This document shows positions 11,020 through 21,578 of a stretch of 64,000 nt of DNA, piece after piece (within the stretch, counting starts at the first letter, position 1; each line of letters opens with the position of its first letter). Source of the DNA: Chrysolina oricalcia. Taxonomy: Eukaryota; Arthropoda; Insecta; Coleoptera; Chrysomelidae. The translations under genes were made by a program, and so were the position numbers. The stretch covers positions 31,165,788 through 31,229,787 of the forward strand of contig OX101810.2 in assembly GCA_944452925.2 (NCBI GenBank). Direction: 5' to 3'. The notes under the pieces were generated by a model that was given only the letters and a program-made list of their open reading frames with translations, was not told where the DNA came from and ran no database searches.

Positions 11020-12640
11020 AAGTTGGAACCTCAACAACATCTGTTACTTTTTTCACGAAAATTATAAGCACCAGTCTAAGTATATCTCTTTCCATTATAA
11101 GCAACATTTATTTTCATGTTTGCCAATAAGTAATGTTATTAAGACGCCGTTAAAATTTCATCGTAAATAAAACACTTTATTTCGTATTTAAAAAAACAAC
11201 TTGGGGGTGTTGCTATTCAATGTTAACCCCCTCAGAAGTGTCTGACTTATTCATTTCTGTGTTTTGAATTACCTTAACTTTCAATTAGTGTTTGTTGGCC
11301 TCTGAATCAAACACTTTTTTTGGGCCCTATTTTTTACATCTTTCTCGTATGCGCAGTACCTGGTATCCCCAGGTAGGTCTACCCAACACATTTATACCTG
11401 CTCATCTATCCAGTAGATACTATTACACAAAATTTCAATGCGCATCAAACACTTCATGAAACTTGCGTCACTAGCTCTCCGATTATTCCATATTCTTCAA
11501 GAATTGTCAAAAATTTCCGCAAAACGGCATAACGCGAATTTTCTTGAGATTCGTTATCAGAAGAAAAAACTGCGTAATCACCACTACTTTCTTTTTCTTT
11601 TCAAGGCGAAGTCCACTAAACTTACCTTTACCATATTATTCGAACTAACTTGAATATTCAAAATTAGTTTTATCGTCAATTCGAAAAGGTCAAAAAGTGG
11701 GCGAGAACAGTTTTGGTGATTCACACAGTAGGAACCATTATGTATCAATAAATCTCGAATTTCTTGAAACATTTGAAACAATATTTTTCATTGTTTTAAT
11801 ATATTTTATTATCGGAAAGGTACATACAAACTTTTAATCTACAATATTACAAGTCTGGATAGAACATTTTTCATTCTCGTTGAAATTGTTTCTTGTATTC
11901 TTTTTATTTTTTTTTTTCAAACAATACTTGTTTGTCATGGTTATTGGTAAATGGAAACTATCAAGTAAAATGAAAAAAATATGCATATATTCTTGAAACT
12001 TATACTTTTCTGACAAAACTTGAGTAAAACGTGCTACACACATTTCGTTCTCAGACACAACACATTTTTTGCGAAGACTGTACAGAATTATCCCTTTCCA
12101 TGTAAATATCCCTGTATCTTTTATTTTTTTTAAAGTATAAATCTGAAGATTCCACTATACACTTCATGCCAGAGTGATCAGACCATCAAATACAATTCTT
12201 TGAAAATTATTAGGTGGTAAAGTTATCATACATTTTCGGCAAGAACCTATTACCGACAAACCAATCTGTCATCAGTGCATATTCTCCAGTAAATAATGTC
12301 TATTACAAAAAATATGGAAAATAATGTAGTCTTTCATAGAACAGACTTTATTAATGAAAAATTATCGTTTTGAAATATTTGATTTTTGAGATGAAATGAA
12401 TGAATAAGTTATTTACTAACTTTGTCTGATTACAGTATACAGGATGTCAATTTGAAAACTTCCCACCCTTAATATCTTCCTTCCAGTAAATAATATGGGA
12501 AATCAATTTTATTTCCAAGGGGGACACTCTCAATGAATATTTGTGGTACCCGTGGTTCAACCCCCTAGGAGGGGTAAATGTTATCCTTAGAATCTTAAAT
12601 GGGAAGTGGATCAAGTGGCGCATTATTTTTGTTGGATGTT
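11020..12640. other. No gene seen
   Basis: No open frame here looks like a protein. The stretch 12430-12620, beginning ACAGGATGTCAATTTG, has the look of a dispersed repeat, but there is no second copy in the window to prove it. Confidence 0.3.
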
Positions 12641-12659
12641 TAATTCTTTTTTCTTCTAC

Positions 12660-12770
12660 CGCGCTTAAAGTACGTACTTTACGCACGCTTTGGAGTGCGT
12701 AAAGTTTAACTTTTTTCACTAGTGCGTAAAGTAAATCTCTTCACGCACTAGTGCGTAAAGTAAAATATGT
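12660..12770. repeat. Clustered ACTTTACGCAC / GTGCGTAAAGT repeats
   Basis: The 11-mer GTGCGTAAAGT occurs repeatedly in both orientations within about 110 bp, including ACTAGTGCGTAAAGTAAA at 12719-12736 and a near repeat at 12748-12765. The copies can pair as short hairpins. No gene is encoded. The cluster directly precedes the hairpin at 12815 and may belong to the same element. Confidence 0.6.
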
Positions 12771-12814
12771 CAAAAATTGTGTATAGCAACCAAATAAACC
12801 AAATAATAGTTATT

Positions 12815-12931
12815 TATGTACCAAGGACGAAAAACTGTCTATTATAGTCGAGCCTGCAAATTGATAGCCGAGGCGCAGCCGAGGATAGCAAGCAGGCGAG
12901 ACAGTAGACAGTTTTTCGCCAAGGTGCATAT
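12815..12931. repeat. Long near-perfect hairpin
   Basis: The sequence from GTACCAAGGACGAAAAACTG through GCCGAGGCGC is followed by its imperfect reverse complement, ending CAGTTTTTCGCCAAGGTGCA. The arms are 50-58 bp and the loop is very short. The GC-rich centre (GCCGAGGCGCAGCCGAGG) contrasts with the AT-rich surroundings. It is probably a small foldback element or MITE. Confidence 0.6.
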
Positions 12932-12935
12932 TACA

Positions 12936-13360
12936 TTTTTTCGTCGACCTCTACATACCTTTATGAAAGTAAGTACTCGCATGTTTGCTGGCCTCAGCTA
13001 CGTCCAACTCTTCGAACTGCAGACTCGATCAATTCTTGATTATTATGAACACTAATATTCACACCACGGTCTAAATTCACACGTAAAATCTAGCGGATTT
13101 CGTAAATAATTACTTTGACAACAGCACATGACAGTTATTGTCACAGGCGCCTATGTATTAATTAAAACGTGGATTTACGAAAATGACTCAATCGCCGCTC
13201 TCGTACCGTGCCGTATCATAGTGACCACAGCGGACGAAAAGAGTTTGCGGACGAAAAGTGTTTGCGGACGAAAAGTACTTGCCTTCAAAAATAGTCGATT
13301 TTTCGTCCGGAAATTAGTACGTAAAATGTCATTTTTTTTCAGAGGTCGACGAAAAAAGCT
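12936..13360. repeat. Short element bounded by TTTTTTCGTCGACCTCT
   Basis: A 17-bp sequence, TTTTTTCGTCGACCTCT, at about 12937-12953 recurs as its reverse complement at about 13343-13359. This gives a 425-bp inverted-repeat unit. Inside, GTTTGCGGACGAAAAGT repeats near 13243 and 13260. No credible protein is present. It may be one composite element with the hairpin just upstream. Confidence 0.45.
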
Positions 13361-13745
13361 TTTATGGTATCTTCTTCTACGATTAAAAACAATTTTTGCT
13401 TATGTTTAGTATGCAACAAATTATCATGTTTTTTATTTTGATCATAATTTTCTGCAAATGTCATTGCTTTAATTAAATGTAAACAGACCGTTGATGTCAA
13501 TTTTGCTCAAAAGGTAAGTAAGATGTGTGGTTACGAGAATTGGAAGAACTGACAATCAATACCTGAAATTGTGTTAGTATCACAAAACACAATAGTATTT
13601 GTTATAGATTGATTTATGAGGTTTATTTAGTACATTATCTAAAATCTAATCTAATCACACAAGGTAACAAGTTTTTGTCAATAATGTTTGTTTACCTGAT
13701 AATTCTTCAATCAAATTTTATTGCAGTTTGTATCTGATAACCGAT
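13361..13745. other. No gene seen; possible upstream intron
   Basis: No coding sequence recognised. A pyrimidine-rich tract ending TTTTATTGCAG at about 13727 would serve as a splice acceptor for the open exon that begins shortly after. Confidence 0.3.
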
Positions 13746-14155
13746 ATGGATTCAGATTCATCAGGCGAATTTGACAATACTCGTCCAAATTTGCTCAAAA
13801 AGCCACTGAAAACCTATTACCAGAAAAATCTGCACACATTTATGACAGAAATATAATATATTTATAGAATGGTGCAGGAAGAATAAAGTGACAAAATACT
13901 CAGAAAACGTCATTTTGGCCTATTTCGCAGAGGAATTAAAGTCTTGCAAACCTTCTACACTATGTTCGATATATTCTATGTTGAAAAGCACCTTAAAATA
14001 TAAAAACAACGTTGATATTTCGAACTTCAACAAGAATAGCGTTTATCAAACAAAAAAATAAAGGATATAAAGCAAGAAAATGTAAAATTTTTGAAAGAGA
14101 ACATTTAATTAATTTTCTCTCAAATGCTCCAGATTCCCAGTTTTTGATGATCAAA
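13746..14155 (+). pseudogene. Exon resembling Crypton-type tyrosine recombinase N-terminal domain
   Basis: The exon opens MDSDSSGEFDNTRPNLLKKP. After frame changes the plus strand reads LPEKSAHIYDRNI, then WCRKNKVTKYSENVILAYFA, PSTLCSIYSMLKSTL, VDISNF, and finally a block with APDSQFLMIK running into GTAAGT at 14156, a consensus splice donor. This pattern (E-K-S ... W-C ... S-E-N-x-L-x-A-Y-F ... P-S-T-L-x-x-x-Y-S-M-L) resembles the DNA-core-binding region of insect Crypton-like or domesticated tyrosine-recombinase proteins. At least two frameshifts are present, near 13857 and 14060. The catalytic domain would lie on a later exon, which I do not find. The family call rests on remembered motif patterns, so it is tentative. 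Confidence 0.45.
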
Positions 14156-15537
14156 GTAAGTAAACGCTTGAGTATGTATAAAATCTAAATATTTTTTATG
14201 TTATGAGTAACGCCATTGCAATGTATGGTGTTCGTATGGAGTGTTGCGCAACTACAATAAACAATTATTCATTTTGTGGAAATTCATGTTGACTTATTGC
14301 ATAAAGAAATTCACAAATTCCGTCTAAGCTCCATTAAGTGTTAACTCATTCGTCACAACAGATTTCAGCTTCAGTACCATTATCAAACAGCTGATTTTAA
14401 AATTACATAAAGTTCCCAATGAATAGAGTCCACGCATAATTCATGACATATTATTTAAAGTCCAGGTATGCATATAAACAACCTGTATGAATCATCAACC
14501 AGGGATTGGTCAAATTACACCAAGAAGGAAATCCTGCCAGAGACTCTTACTCTGACGCTCCAACCGGTAGGTAATCAAAGTTTTTGATTTCAAGTCAAAG
14601 TTTAGAGGGCTTACAAACTCAACTCCGTAAACCTCTGTATTGGATAATAAATACCTAGCAAATGCGTTAGCCAATATCAACAGCAAAAATGAGTTTCTTC
14701 ATCAAAACACATTTATTAGATAAAATCTATAATACATGCCTGATACAAAATTACTACAAATTCAAAAACAGTTTTCAATTACAAAATTCCTGGCTCCCAA
14801 TGGACTCATCGTTGAGTCCCTTATAGGCAATTACTTTTATGATCATTTCGAAAGAATAACCGCATCTTAAATAACGCCCTATCCTAAAAACATTCTGGTT
14901 TGTTGATGTGGTTTTGGTGAGTTTTAATGGTTCAACCATACCAATATATCCATATTTGCTTTTTTTGACACCATGAGTTAAAATTCACAGTAGTAAATTC
15001 ACAGTAGAGATTCATGGAATTACCAAGTAATGGAGTACAAAATAAATGAAGACAACATGAAAAATGTCCTCATGTGCAATCAAGGGAGAGAGGTGTTCCT
15101 GTTGGAGCTTTGGAAATAAACAAAAAAAAATAAAAATCAATTACTTCTCAAATTGTGAATTTTCACTCATATGGTCGAGCCCTGAACATTGTTAAACCTC
15201 CACGGAATTTTCAGGTACTCACCAAGTAGTTTATGCTGATTTGACGACCAATACCAATTTGTTCAGACCAAAGTTGTAATCGGCAATCAACCATACTGAA
15301 ATCCCATTAACTTCAACCCTGCCAACTAGTTTGAATACATACCTCGTCTCAATATATTGAGACCTTTATGTAGTTTTACCAGCAAGTACTCAATAATTAT
15401 AGGAAAGCAAAAACCTGTCGTAACGCATAAAATAAATCTCAGTGAAAATTAGACGAAAATTGTAAATTTCTTCATTGGATTAGTGCTGAAACACGCCTCA
15501 TAACAGAAATTCGTAATATAAGAAAGCTAGTCCGTAA
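14156..15537. other. No gene seen
   Basis: AT-rich with stops in all frames. I see no domain, no matching repeat in this window and no strong secondary structure. Part may be the intron downstream of the exon ending at 14155. Confidence 0.3.
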
Positions 15538-16581
15538 AGCTTCGGTTTTCTCGAAAGCGGTGCTGTCTTTTAACGGCCGTCAAAATACGGTGGGCGACGT
15601 CACAAAATACGGAGTGTAGGTAAATACGGCGGTCGCAGCGGCAGACAGTAGTGTAAAGTCTGAAACCGAATTGGCGCTATGAATGATTAAGCGCGGCACT
15701 TGGAATTATTTTGGAAGCAGAGAAATCTTCAGAAGAACAGACAAGAGAATCTGAAATTGAATTATTCAAGAAATGCAGAAGAGAAGGTGCATATGAGTTT
15801 TAAGTTTATCGTCATTCATTTAATAATCCAAAATTTATTTATTTAATTTCATTCATTCACCTGTTCTTTTAAGTATCTCTCCAATTTCATGCCAGAGACG
15901 TTGATTTGCTTGACTTTTTCGATATTCTTTCGATTTGATATTATAAAGACATTCATGTCCCCTGACAAAGTCCACATTGCAGTCTGTTGTTTTGAACACA
16001 TCTTGATTTACCTACTGCTACAGAACTATTAATTGTTCAAACTGAAAATGAAAAGAGGCGTCTATGAAAATCTTCGCCACACGACACAACACACCGCACA
16101 AAAACCTTACAAACTTATTCGTTACCGACCAATGCCATATTACGGATAGACTTCGTTATTTTCATTTCGAATTGCGATCACATTCCAAGCACAATTTTTA
16201 TTGCAGCTGGTTTCGCGGAAAATAGTTGCCAATCAACCCAAAAGTCGGCAAAGCTTAGTTTCTGCTGAATTATCTGCTTATATACAAGGTATATAAGCAG
16301 ATAATATCCGCGAAATAAGCGGCAGTAAAAATTGTGCTTAGAATGTGAATCTGTGTTGACCGCAGCTAGAAATGTAAATTACGGGGTCTAACGGTAAAAT
16401 GTCATTGGTACCGACTGGCCCACCGCTTTCAAATGCGACGGTACCGCTCTCTCGTAAACGGCGTGAGCCGCTCTCTTGGAAAATATATCCTCTATCATAC
16501 GCGACACCGTTTTTCGGACGTCACCCACCGTATTTTGACGGCTGTCAAAAGATGGCTCCGCTTCCGAAGAAACCAAAGCTT
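15538..16581. mobile_element. Non-autonomous DNA element with about 65-bp TIRs
   Basis: The left end (15538-15606: AAGCTTCGGTTTTCTCG, then GTCAAAATACGGTGGG) is repeated as the reverse complement at the right end (16515-16581: CCCACCGTATTTTGAC, then GAAACCAAAGCTT). Identity is about 80-85%. The ends are distinctly GC-richer than the flanks. No transposase is encoded in the roughly 1.04 kb. A second inverted-repeat element (16179-16350) is inserted inside. Confidence 0.6.
16179..16350 (+). mobile_element. MITE copy 1, nested, with a perfect central palindrome
   Basis: Ends are a roughly 40-bp inverted repeat containing AAGCACAATTTTTA and TTTCGCGGA. At its centre (about 16269-16305) ATTATCTGCTTATATAC, three bases and the exact reverse complement form a perfect 17-bp stem. 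A related copy lies at 20255-20392 in the opposite orientation, which shows it is a mobile family. No coding capacity. Confidence 0.7.
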
Positions 16582-16799
16582 AAAATCAATCAATGGCATC
16601 ATCAACAAAGCAAGAATCGAGAGGAGCTAATGCAGCTGTAGACAGCATGATGCAGAAGATATTATAAAATGAAGATTCCAGTACAACTAGTAGACTGGGG
16701 CCAATCATTTTTGTGAGAAAAAAAAAGAAACAGGCAAGGACCAGGTGGAGACAGTTGAGATTACAACTTTTGGAAAAAAAAATTCATACACGAAATCAT

Positions 16800-17010
16800 T
16801 TTTTTGTTATTTGCGGCAAAACATGACCTCCTAGCGGAAAATATGCAATGAATAACTTATCCATTCCATACTTTTTGACACAACCTCAAATTAACCGTCA
16901 AAATGGCATTATTTTTTTTTCCTTGCGTATACCTAAATGTGTCGAATAAGCATGATTTTTCCACAAATCGGAATACTACGAGTTTTCGAATTAGTTAAAT
17001 TTTTTCGTAA
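16800..17010 (-). repeat. Dispersed repeat family, copy 2 (inverted)
   Basis: On the minus strand this matches part of 10800-11010: AAAATGCCATTTTGACGG is recognisable as the reverse complement near 16900, and TGCGGCAAAACATGACC near 16812 matches the GGTCACGTTTCACCGCA block. It lies directly upstream of the truncated LINE that begins near 17096. Confidence 0.5.
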
Positions 17011-17095
17011 AAACTACCCTTACACGAACAATTGATATTTTTTGTATATGGAAGGTCTATAAGTGGCCATTTTGATTGTTGTAATATCTACTTTC

Positions 17096-18395
17096 TAATG
17101 TCTGTCTTGGAATCACAGGGGCAATTAAATCAACACCAACTGCAGCCATGGAGACACTCATGGGACTGCCTCCTCTCCACTTAGTTGTGCAAGGGGAGGC
17201 AAGGCTTGGTGTCTCCAGACTGCAGAATACACCCAACTTGAACGTTGAAACGGGACACATGAGCATCGTTAGAATCGTGATCGGGGACGAGCTGGATGCG
17301 AGAACGGACCACATTCCGAAACGATACTGCCTCAACAACCAATTCCGAGTGCTGATTCCAGACAGAACTGAGTGAGACGGCTCGCAGCTCAAGGACACTG
17401 TACACGGGAAAATCTGGTACACAGATGGATCCAAGACTGGGAATGGGGTGTTCTCCAGGAATCCGAGTACTGGCATCAGCTACTCACTGGGTAAATACAC
17501 CTCTGTCTTTCAGGCAGAGGTGTACGCCATTCTCCAATGCGCGAGGGAGAACAACAAGAGAAACGTTGAAAACGCGCCTATCAACATTTTGTCAGCGGCA
17601 CTTAAGGCCTTGTGCAACAAGGAAGTGACGACCAAACTGGTATGGGACTGCAAAGAAGAACTAGGAGTGCTGGCAGACCGGAATCAAGTCAAACTGATAT
17701 GGGTCCCAGGACACCGGGAAATTGCAGGCAATGAAAAAGCAGACGAACTAGCGAGAAGAGGTTCGGAAAATCCTCCAAACCAAGGGCAGACACTGAGTGT
17801 ACGGTAAGAGCATCTGTCACAAAAATTACTGGGACAGCATACCAGTAAACAAACACGGGAAGAAATACATTGAAGGACCGTGCCAGAAAAGAACGGCAGA
17901 CCTGTTGGGGATAAACAGGAGCCAGCTTAGAATCGTTACGGGACTCCTGACTGGTCATGCACAAGTGAAGGAACACCTCAACAAAATAGGACTGTATAAT
18001 GGAGACCTGACCTGCAGACTATGCGGTAAGGATCCAGAAACAGTAACACATACACTGTGCTGTTGCGAGGCACTAGATCGCAAAATACAGACAATCTTCG
18101 GGCAGCCATCTGGCGATCCAGAACTATACAGATTGCACCCAGTAAAGAACTTGTACAAACTCGTACTAGGCACGAAATTACTGGATTGGGTACTGTGAAA
18201 GTACAACACACAGGCAAGATACAATGGGCAATAAGCCTAAGTGTCACCGGGGGCAAGAGCCTGACGAGCCTAGAGGTGGAGGTTTTAGTGAGTAACCCTG
18301 AGAACCAGAAGAGTCTCATAGTAGGTCTGGAGTCTTCAGACGGAGACTCATTACCTCTCTATAAAAGATTTCCTCCGCCTTAGCAAAAAAAAAAA
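17096..18395 (+). mobile_element. 5'-truncated LINE tail with RNase H and poly(A)
   Basis: Plus-strand 3' portion of an RNase H-bearing LINE (R1/Loa-like). It begins CLGITGAIKSTPTAAMETLM, the linker after reverse transcriptase, followed by LGLPPLHL-type sequence. RNase H has YTDGSKT (first Asp, near 17425), FQAEVYAI (Glu), and WVPGHREIAGNEKADELARR. The third catalytic position, normally S-D-S-Q before A-A-L-K-A-L, is shortened to ILSAALKAL near 17587, so that Asp is missing. The C-terminal zinc-binding block follows (GLLTGHAQVKEHLNKIGLYN, CRLCGKDPETVTH) to a stop at 18198. The element ends in eleven A residues at 18385-18395. Frame changes near 17430 and 17800 break the ORF. Confidence 0.8.
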
Positions 18396-18397
18396 TT

Positions 18398-18697
18398 ATT
18401 GGTCGTTAAACCGCTCGAAATTGGGAAAAAAAGTCTCTCTGAATTATGATTTACCTACTCAATATTTTCAATGATTTTTTACTTTCTTCTATTTTTATAA
18501 CAAAAAGTAGTTTATATCAAATTTCTCGTACTATAATATTTGAATATATAATTACACTGAAAAATACATTTATTGATATCATGTTTATTCTTTTTTACGA
18601 CGATTGAAAATAATTGAAAATATTGAGGCAATTATGATTCAGAGAGACTTTTTGTCGGATTTTCTCAATTTTAGTCGGTTTAACGATCATTAAACCA
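18398..18697. mobile_element. MITE with about 50-bp TIRs abutting a LINE poly(A)
   Basis: The left end (GGTCGTTAAACCG, then AAAAAAAGTCTCTCTGAAT) returns as the reverse complement at 18639-18690 (ATTCAGAGAGACTTTTTGTC, then CGGTTTAACGATC). The element is about 300 bp, AT-rich and without coding sequence. It starts within three bases of the poly(A) run of the preceding LINE, suggesting insertion into or next to the tail. Confidence 0.65.
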
Positions 18698-18949
18698 CCA
18701 AGTTACGTAGACCATTCCAGAGTAGACATTTCAACAATCAAAATGATCACTTTTAGACCTTCGAAATACAAAAAAACACCAGAACAATAATTGTTCGTGG
18801 AAGATAAGGGTATTTTTTCGAAAAATTTAGATAACTAGAAAACTAGTCGTCTTCGGAATTGCGAACAGATCATGCTCATTCGACACCAAAAAAGACATAT
18901 GCTTACAAATTTTCATGTGAATTGAATCATTCATACTCGTGAAAAAAAT

Positions 18950-19160
18950 GTAATTCCGAAATATCAGTTTTTCGCCATTTTGGTGGTTAATTTGACGTCA
19001 TGTCGAAAAGTGTTTCAAACAACTTTTTGATTTTTTAATTATATACAACTTTATTCTCAAACATTTTCCGTTGAGAGGTCAAGTTTCACCGTAAACCGCA
19101 AAAAACCGTTTTCAACTACTAAACTGCATCCCCATTTCACCATTTTGTGCGTTTTTGTGT
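18950..19160 (+). repeat. Dispersed repeat family, copy 3
   Basis: Same family as 10800-11010, same strand: CGCCATTTTGGTGGTTAATT, then GAGGTCAAGTTTCACCGTAA and CATTTCACCATTTTG. The order of blocks is conserved, which argues for a real family rather than chance AT-rich similarity. Confidence 0.6.
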
Positions 19161-19439
19161 TCCTGGTCCTTGCCTGTTACTTTTTGTCTTATTTTAGGAG
19201 AAAAAAGAATTGTTTGAGAATGTTCATTCTACTAGATAGAGAGAAAGAGAACAAGGGCAGAAGGTATGGGAGATATACCCTTGGCAATGCATATTCACGG
19301 AATTTCATTGTAGAAACTGTATTGGCTAACAAAAAAGTACTATTGAGTTATTGGATTTTGTGAATTCTGATCACTGAGTGCTCGTAGATGTTCGGAGTTA
19401 AAAAAATTGTTGAATTGTTAAAAAATTGTTAAAATTGTT

Positions 19440-19668
19440 TTTATCCGTTAACCAGCTGTCGTCTCCTTATGAACGGCAGCCCTCAGAAGTCGAAACTTGT
19501 GCGAGCCAAGGATTAACGAGGTCTTACCTTTTTATGTGCGATTCCTAGCACTTTCTCGGGCCATCAGAAAAATTTCTGCAGTCGCCATGGTTTGAACCAC
19601 CGCCGACAGGCAGCCAAAGTGACTGAAACATGTCGCTTTAACCACTCGGCTATCTGGCCCCGTGAGTC
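19440..19668 (-). mobile_element. SINE with tRNA-derived head
   Basis: On the minus strand the unit begins near 19668 with a tRNA-like Pol III promoter: A-box TAGCCGAGTGG at 19652-19642 and B-box GGTTCAAACC-like sequence near 19599-19589, resembling a Ser/Leu-type tRNA. A body of about 120 bp follows (GTGCTAGGAATCGCAC, then GTTAATCCTTGGCTCGCACA) and then a short AT-rich tail. The body is shared with the SINEs at 20451 and 23925. It is not a tRNA gene: the acceptor stem cannot be closed. Confidence 0.75.
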
Positions 19669-20254
19669 TATTAGATATACAAAGACAACATTTCAAGTAA
19701 AACCTCTGTTAAATTCACGTATTGATTTTCAGATATTAAATAAAGAAGAAAATCAAGAAACTAGGATCGTTTTGTTATTTTCGAGTATAATGGATTTGGG
19801 TTATAAACGGATTGAGTTACTGAGAATTGCAATTATTTAGTTATTTCATTTCGGTAAGTTTCAATTCAGATCTATGAAATCTGGTTCAACGGTTTTTGTT
19901 CATGATGCTTCGTTGGATCTCTTGAATACACATTTGAAGCATTTTCATTCGGAAAAGAAATCAGTTCAGTATATTCCCTTCTGCGGTTTTCATGTCGTGT
20001 CATGAGTAACATTTTCTTTTTTTATTTTAACTTTCAACAGTCTGAAAATAAGAGAATTTTGAACAAAGGAAATCTGCAGGAGTGGATCCAGTTAATGCGT
20101 TTGGCTGACTGTAGTGTTGGAATAACTGTTTAATTTTATATGTTACTCATGTAATCTTAATTTGCCTATGTGAAAAAATTCATTCAACATAACCAAGTAA
20201 ATCAAATCAGAAAAGTCAAAACTTTCTTCTGTGAAAAGGAAAGTATGTGCGGTC

Positions 20255-20392
20255 CATTTCACTGGTTTCGCGGCAATTATCTGCTTCAGCAGATAAGTCT
20301 AAAGAAACTCAGCTTTGCTGACTTTTTGGTCGACTGGCAACTATTTTCCGCGAAACAAGCGGAATAGAAATTGTGCTTAGAATATGACCGAA
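20255..20392 (-). mobile_element. MITE copy 2
   Basis: Reverse-complement relative of 16179-16350: shares TTTCGCGGAAAATAGTTGCC, the AGTC(A/G)GCAAAGCT block and ATTATCTGC at the middle. The central palindrome is shortened (TTATCTGCTGAAGCAGATAA), and one terminal repeat has decayed. Confidence 0.65.
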
Positions 20393-20450
20393 GAACAAAA
20401 TTTAAATAACGGAGTTTAGCAGTAATATTTCATCAGTTTTTTGTTTTGTT

Positions 20451-20692
20451 TCGTTTTTTTTTTCGTTAACCAGCTGACGTCTCACGAACGGCAGCCCTCA
20501 AAAGTCGAAACTTGTGCGAGCCAAGGATTAACGAGGTCTTACCTTTTAACGTGCGATTCCTAGCACGATCCGTGGAGAATATCAAATGGAGGTCCGTTGG
20601 TCACCCATCCAAACTATCGCCTCGCCTAGCGTTTCTTGGCTTCAGATATCGGTGAACCGGCGCTCTCCGTTCGAGCTATCCCCGAGAATATA
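20451..20692 (-). mobile_element. SINE with 5S rRNA-like head (SINE3-type)
   Basis: The body and tail match the tRNA-headed SINE at 19440 almost base for base (TTGTGCGAGCCAAGGATTAA, CGTGCGATTCCTAGCAC on the plus strand), and a T-rich run at 20451-20466 is its A-rich 3' tail. The head is different. Read on the minus strand it contains TTCACCGATATCTGAAGCCA and ATAGTTTGGATGGGTGACCA, which follow the internal promoter of 5S rRNA (A-T-C-A-C-C-G ... A-A-G-C ... T-A-C-T-T-G-G-A-T-G-G-G-T-G-A-C-C). So this copy probably used a 5S-type Pol III promoter. Confidence 0.7.
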
Positions 20693-20774
20693 TTGAAAAA
20701 TTCTTAGCCTACTATAGAACCAAACAAAATTTCAATGTCAAAATATTTTATTACTCAACATATCCTCCTCTTAA

Positions 20775-21578
20775 TTAGTAACATTCATTACAGCGAACAT
20801 GCAACGACTCTAGACGTTTCAAAATAAATGTTTCTTCTTGCTCTGCAAACCAGACCCCCACAGCCTTTATTACCTTCCCGTTGAAAGAAAATTTACGATC
20901 TTTTAAACTTTTTTTCAGTTGAGGAAAGAGATGATAGTCGGACGGCGCCAACTCTGGTGAATAAGGGTAATGTTCTAGTAATTCAAACCCTAAATCACGA
21001 TTACCCCATGGCAATCCCAAAAAACTGATGCAAGAACTTTTCCAGCAGATTTTTGGACACGAAACTTCCTAGGTCTTGGAGAACCGGAGTGTTGCCATTC
21101 CATCGATTGTTGCTTTGTTTCTGGATCATAGAAATATACCCGAGTCTCATCCATAGTAACAATTCGGTTTGAGAAGTCTACATAGTTTACAAATCGAGCA
21201 CAGATCGAACGCGATGCTACTACCCTTGCACGCTTATGGTCAAAATTAAAACGTGAACTATGTGATGAATGCGTTCGTATGAAATATTCAGTGCTTTTGA
21301 TATCCGTTTTAGCCCAATTCGACGGACTGTTAAAATCATGTCATGAACTGCATCGATATTTCCGTGGACTGACACAGAAACTGGCCTTCCCGATCGTTCA
21401 TCATCTTCAATGGAAAATTTACCTCTTTTGAAGCTGCAGTCCAATTTTTCATGGTCGCATACGAAGGACATTGATCACCAAGGCTATTAAGCATATCTTC
21501 GTAAATCTGCTTACCTCTCAACCCTTTCAAATACAGGTACTTGATGATGGCTCGATACCACAATTTTTCGATTTTCAC
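20775..21578 (-). pseudogene. mariner transposase, broken
   Basis: Cut-and-paste DDE transposase remnant. 21578-21336 encodes the N-terminal helix-turn-helix (WYRAIIKYLYLKGLRGKQIY, then MLNSLGDQCPSYATMKNW). 21471-21220 overlaps in another frame (DDERSGRPVSVSV, then SKALNISYERIHHIV). 21020-20775 gives the C-terminal end with HYPYSPELAPSDYHLFPQLK, matching the mariner S-P-D-L-A-P-x-D-x-x-L-F block. The middle, with the first catalytic Asp, is out of frame around 21200-21020. Frameshifts and a length of about 800 bp versus the usual 1 kb show it is dead. I did not find clear terminal inverted repeats. Confidence 0.8.

Noticed and set aside
19589..19665. Possible tRNA gene on the minus strand
   Set aside because: A and B boxes are present, but the cloverleaf does not close and the sequence continues into a SINE body.
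20570..20692. Possible 5S rRNA gene
   Set aside because: Only the internal promoter region resembles 5S; it continues into the SINE body and lacks the paired ends of 5S rRNA.
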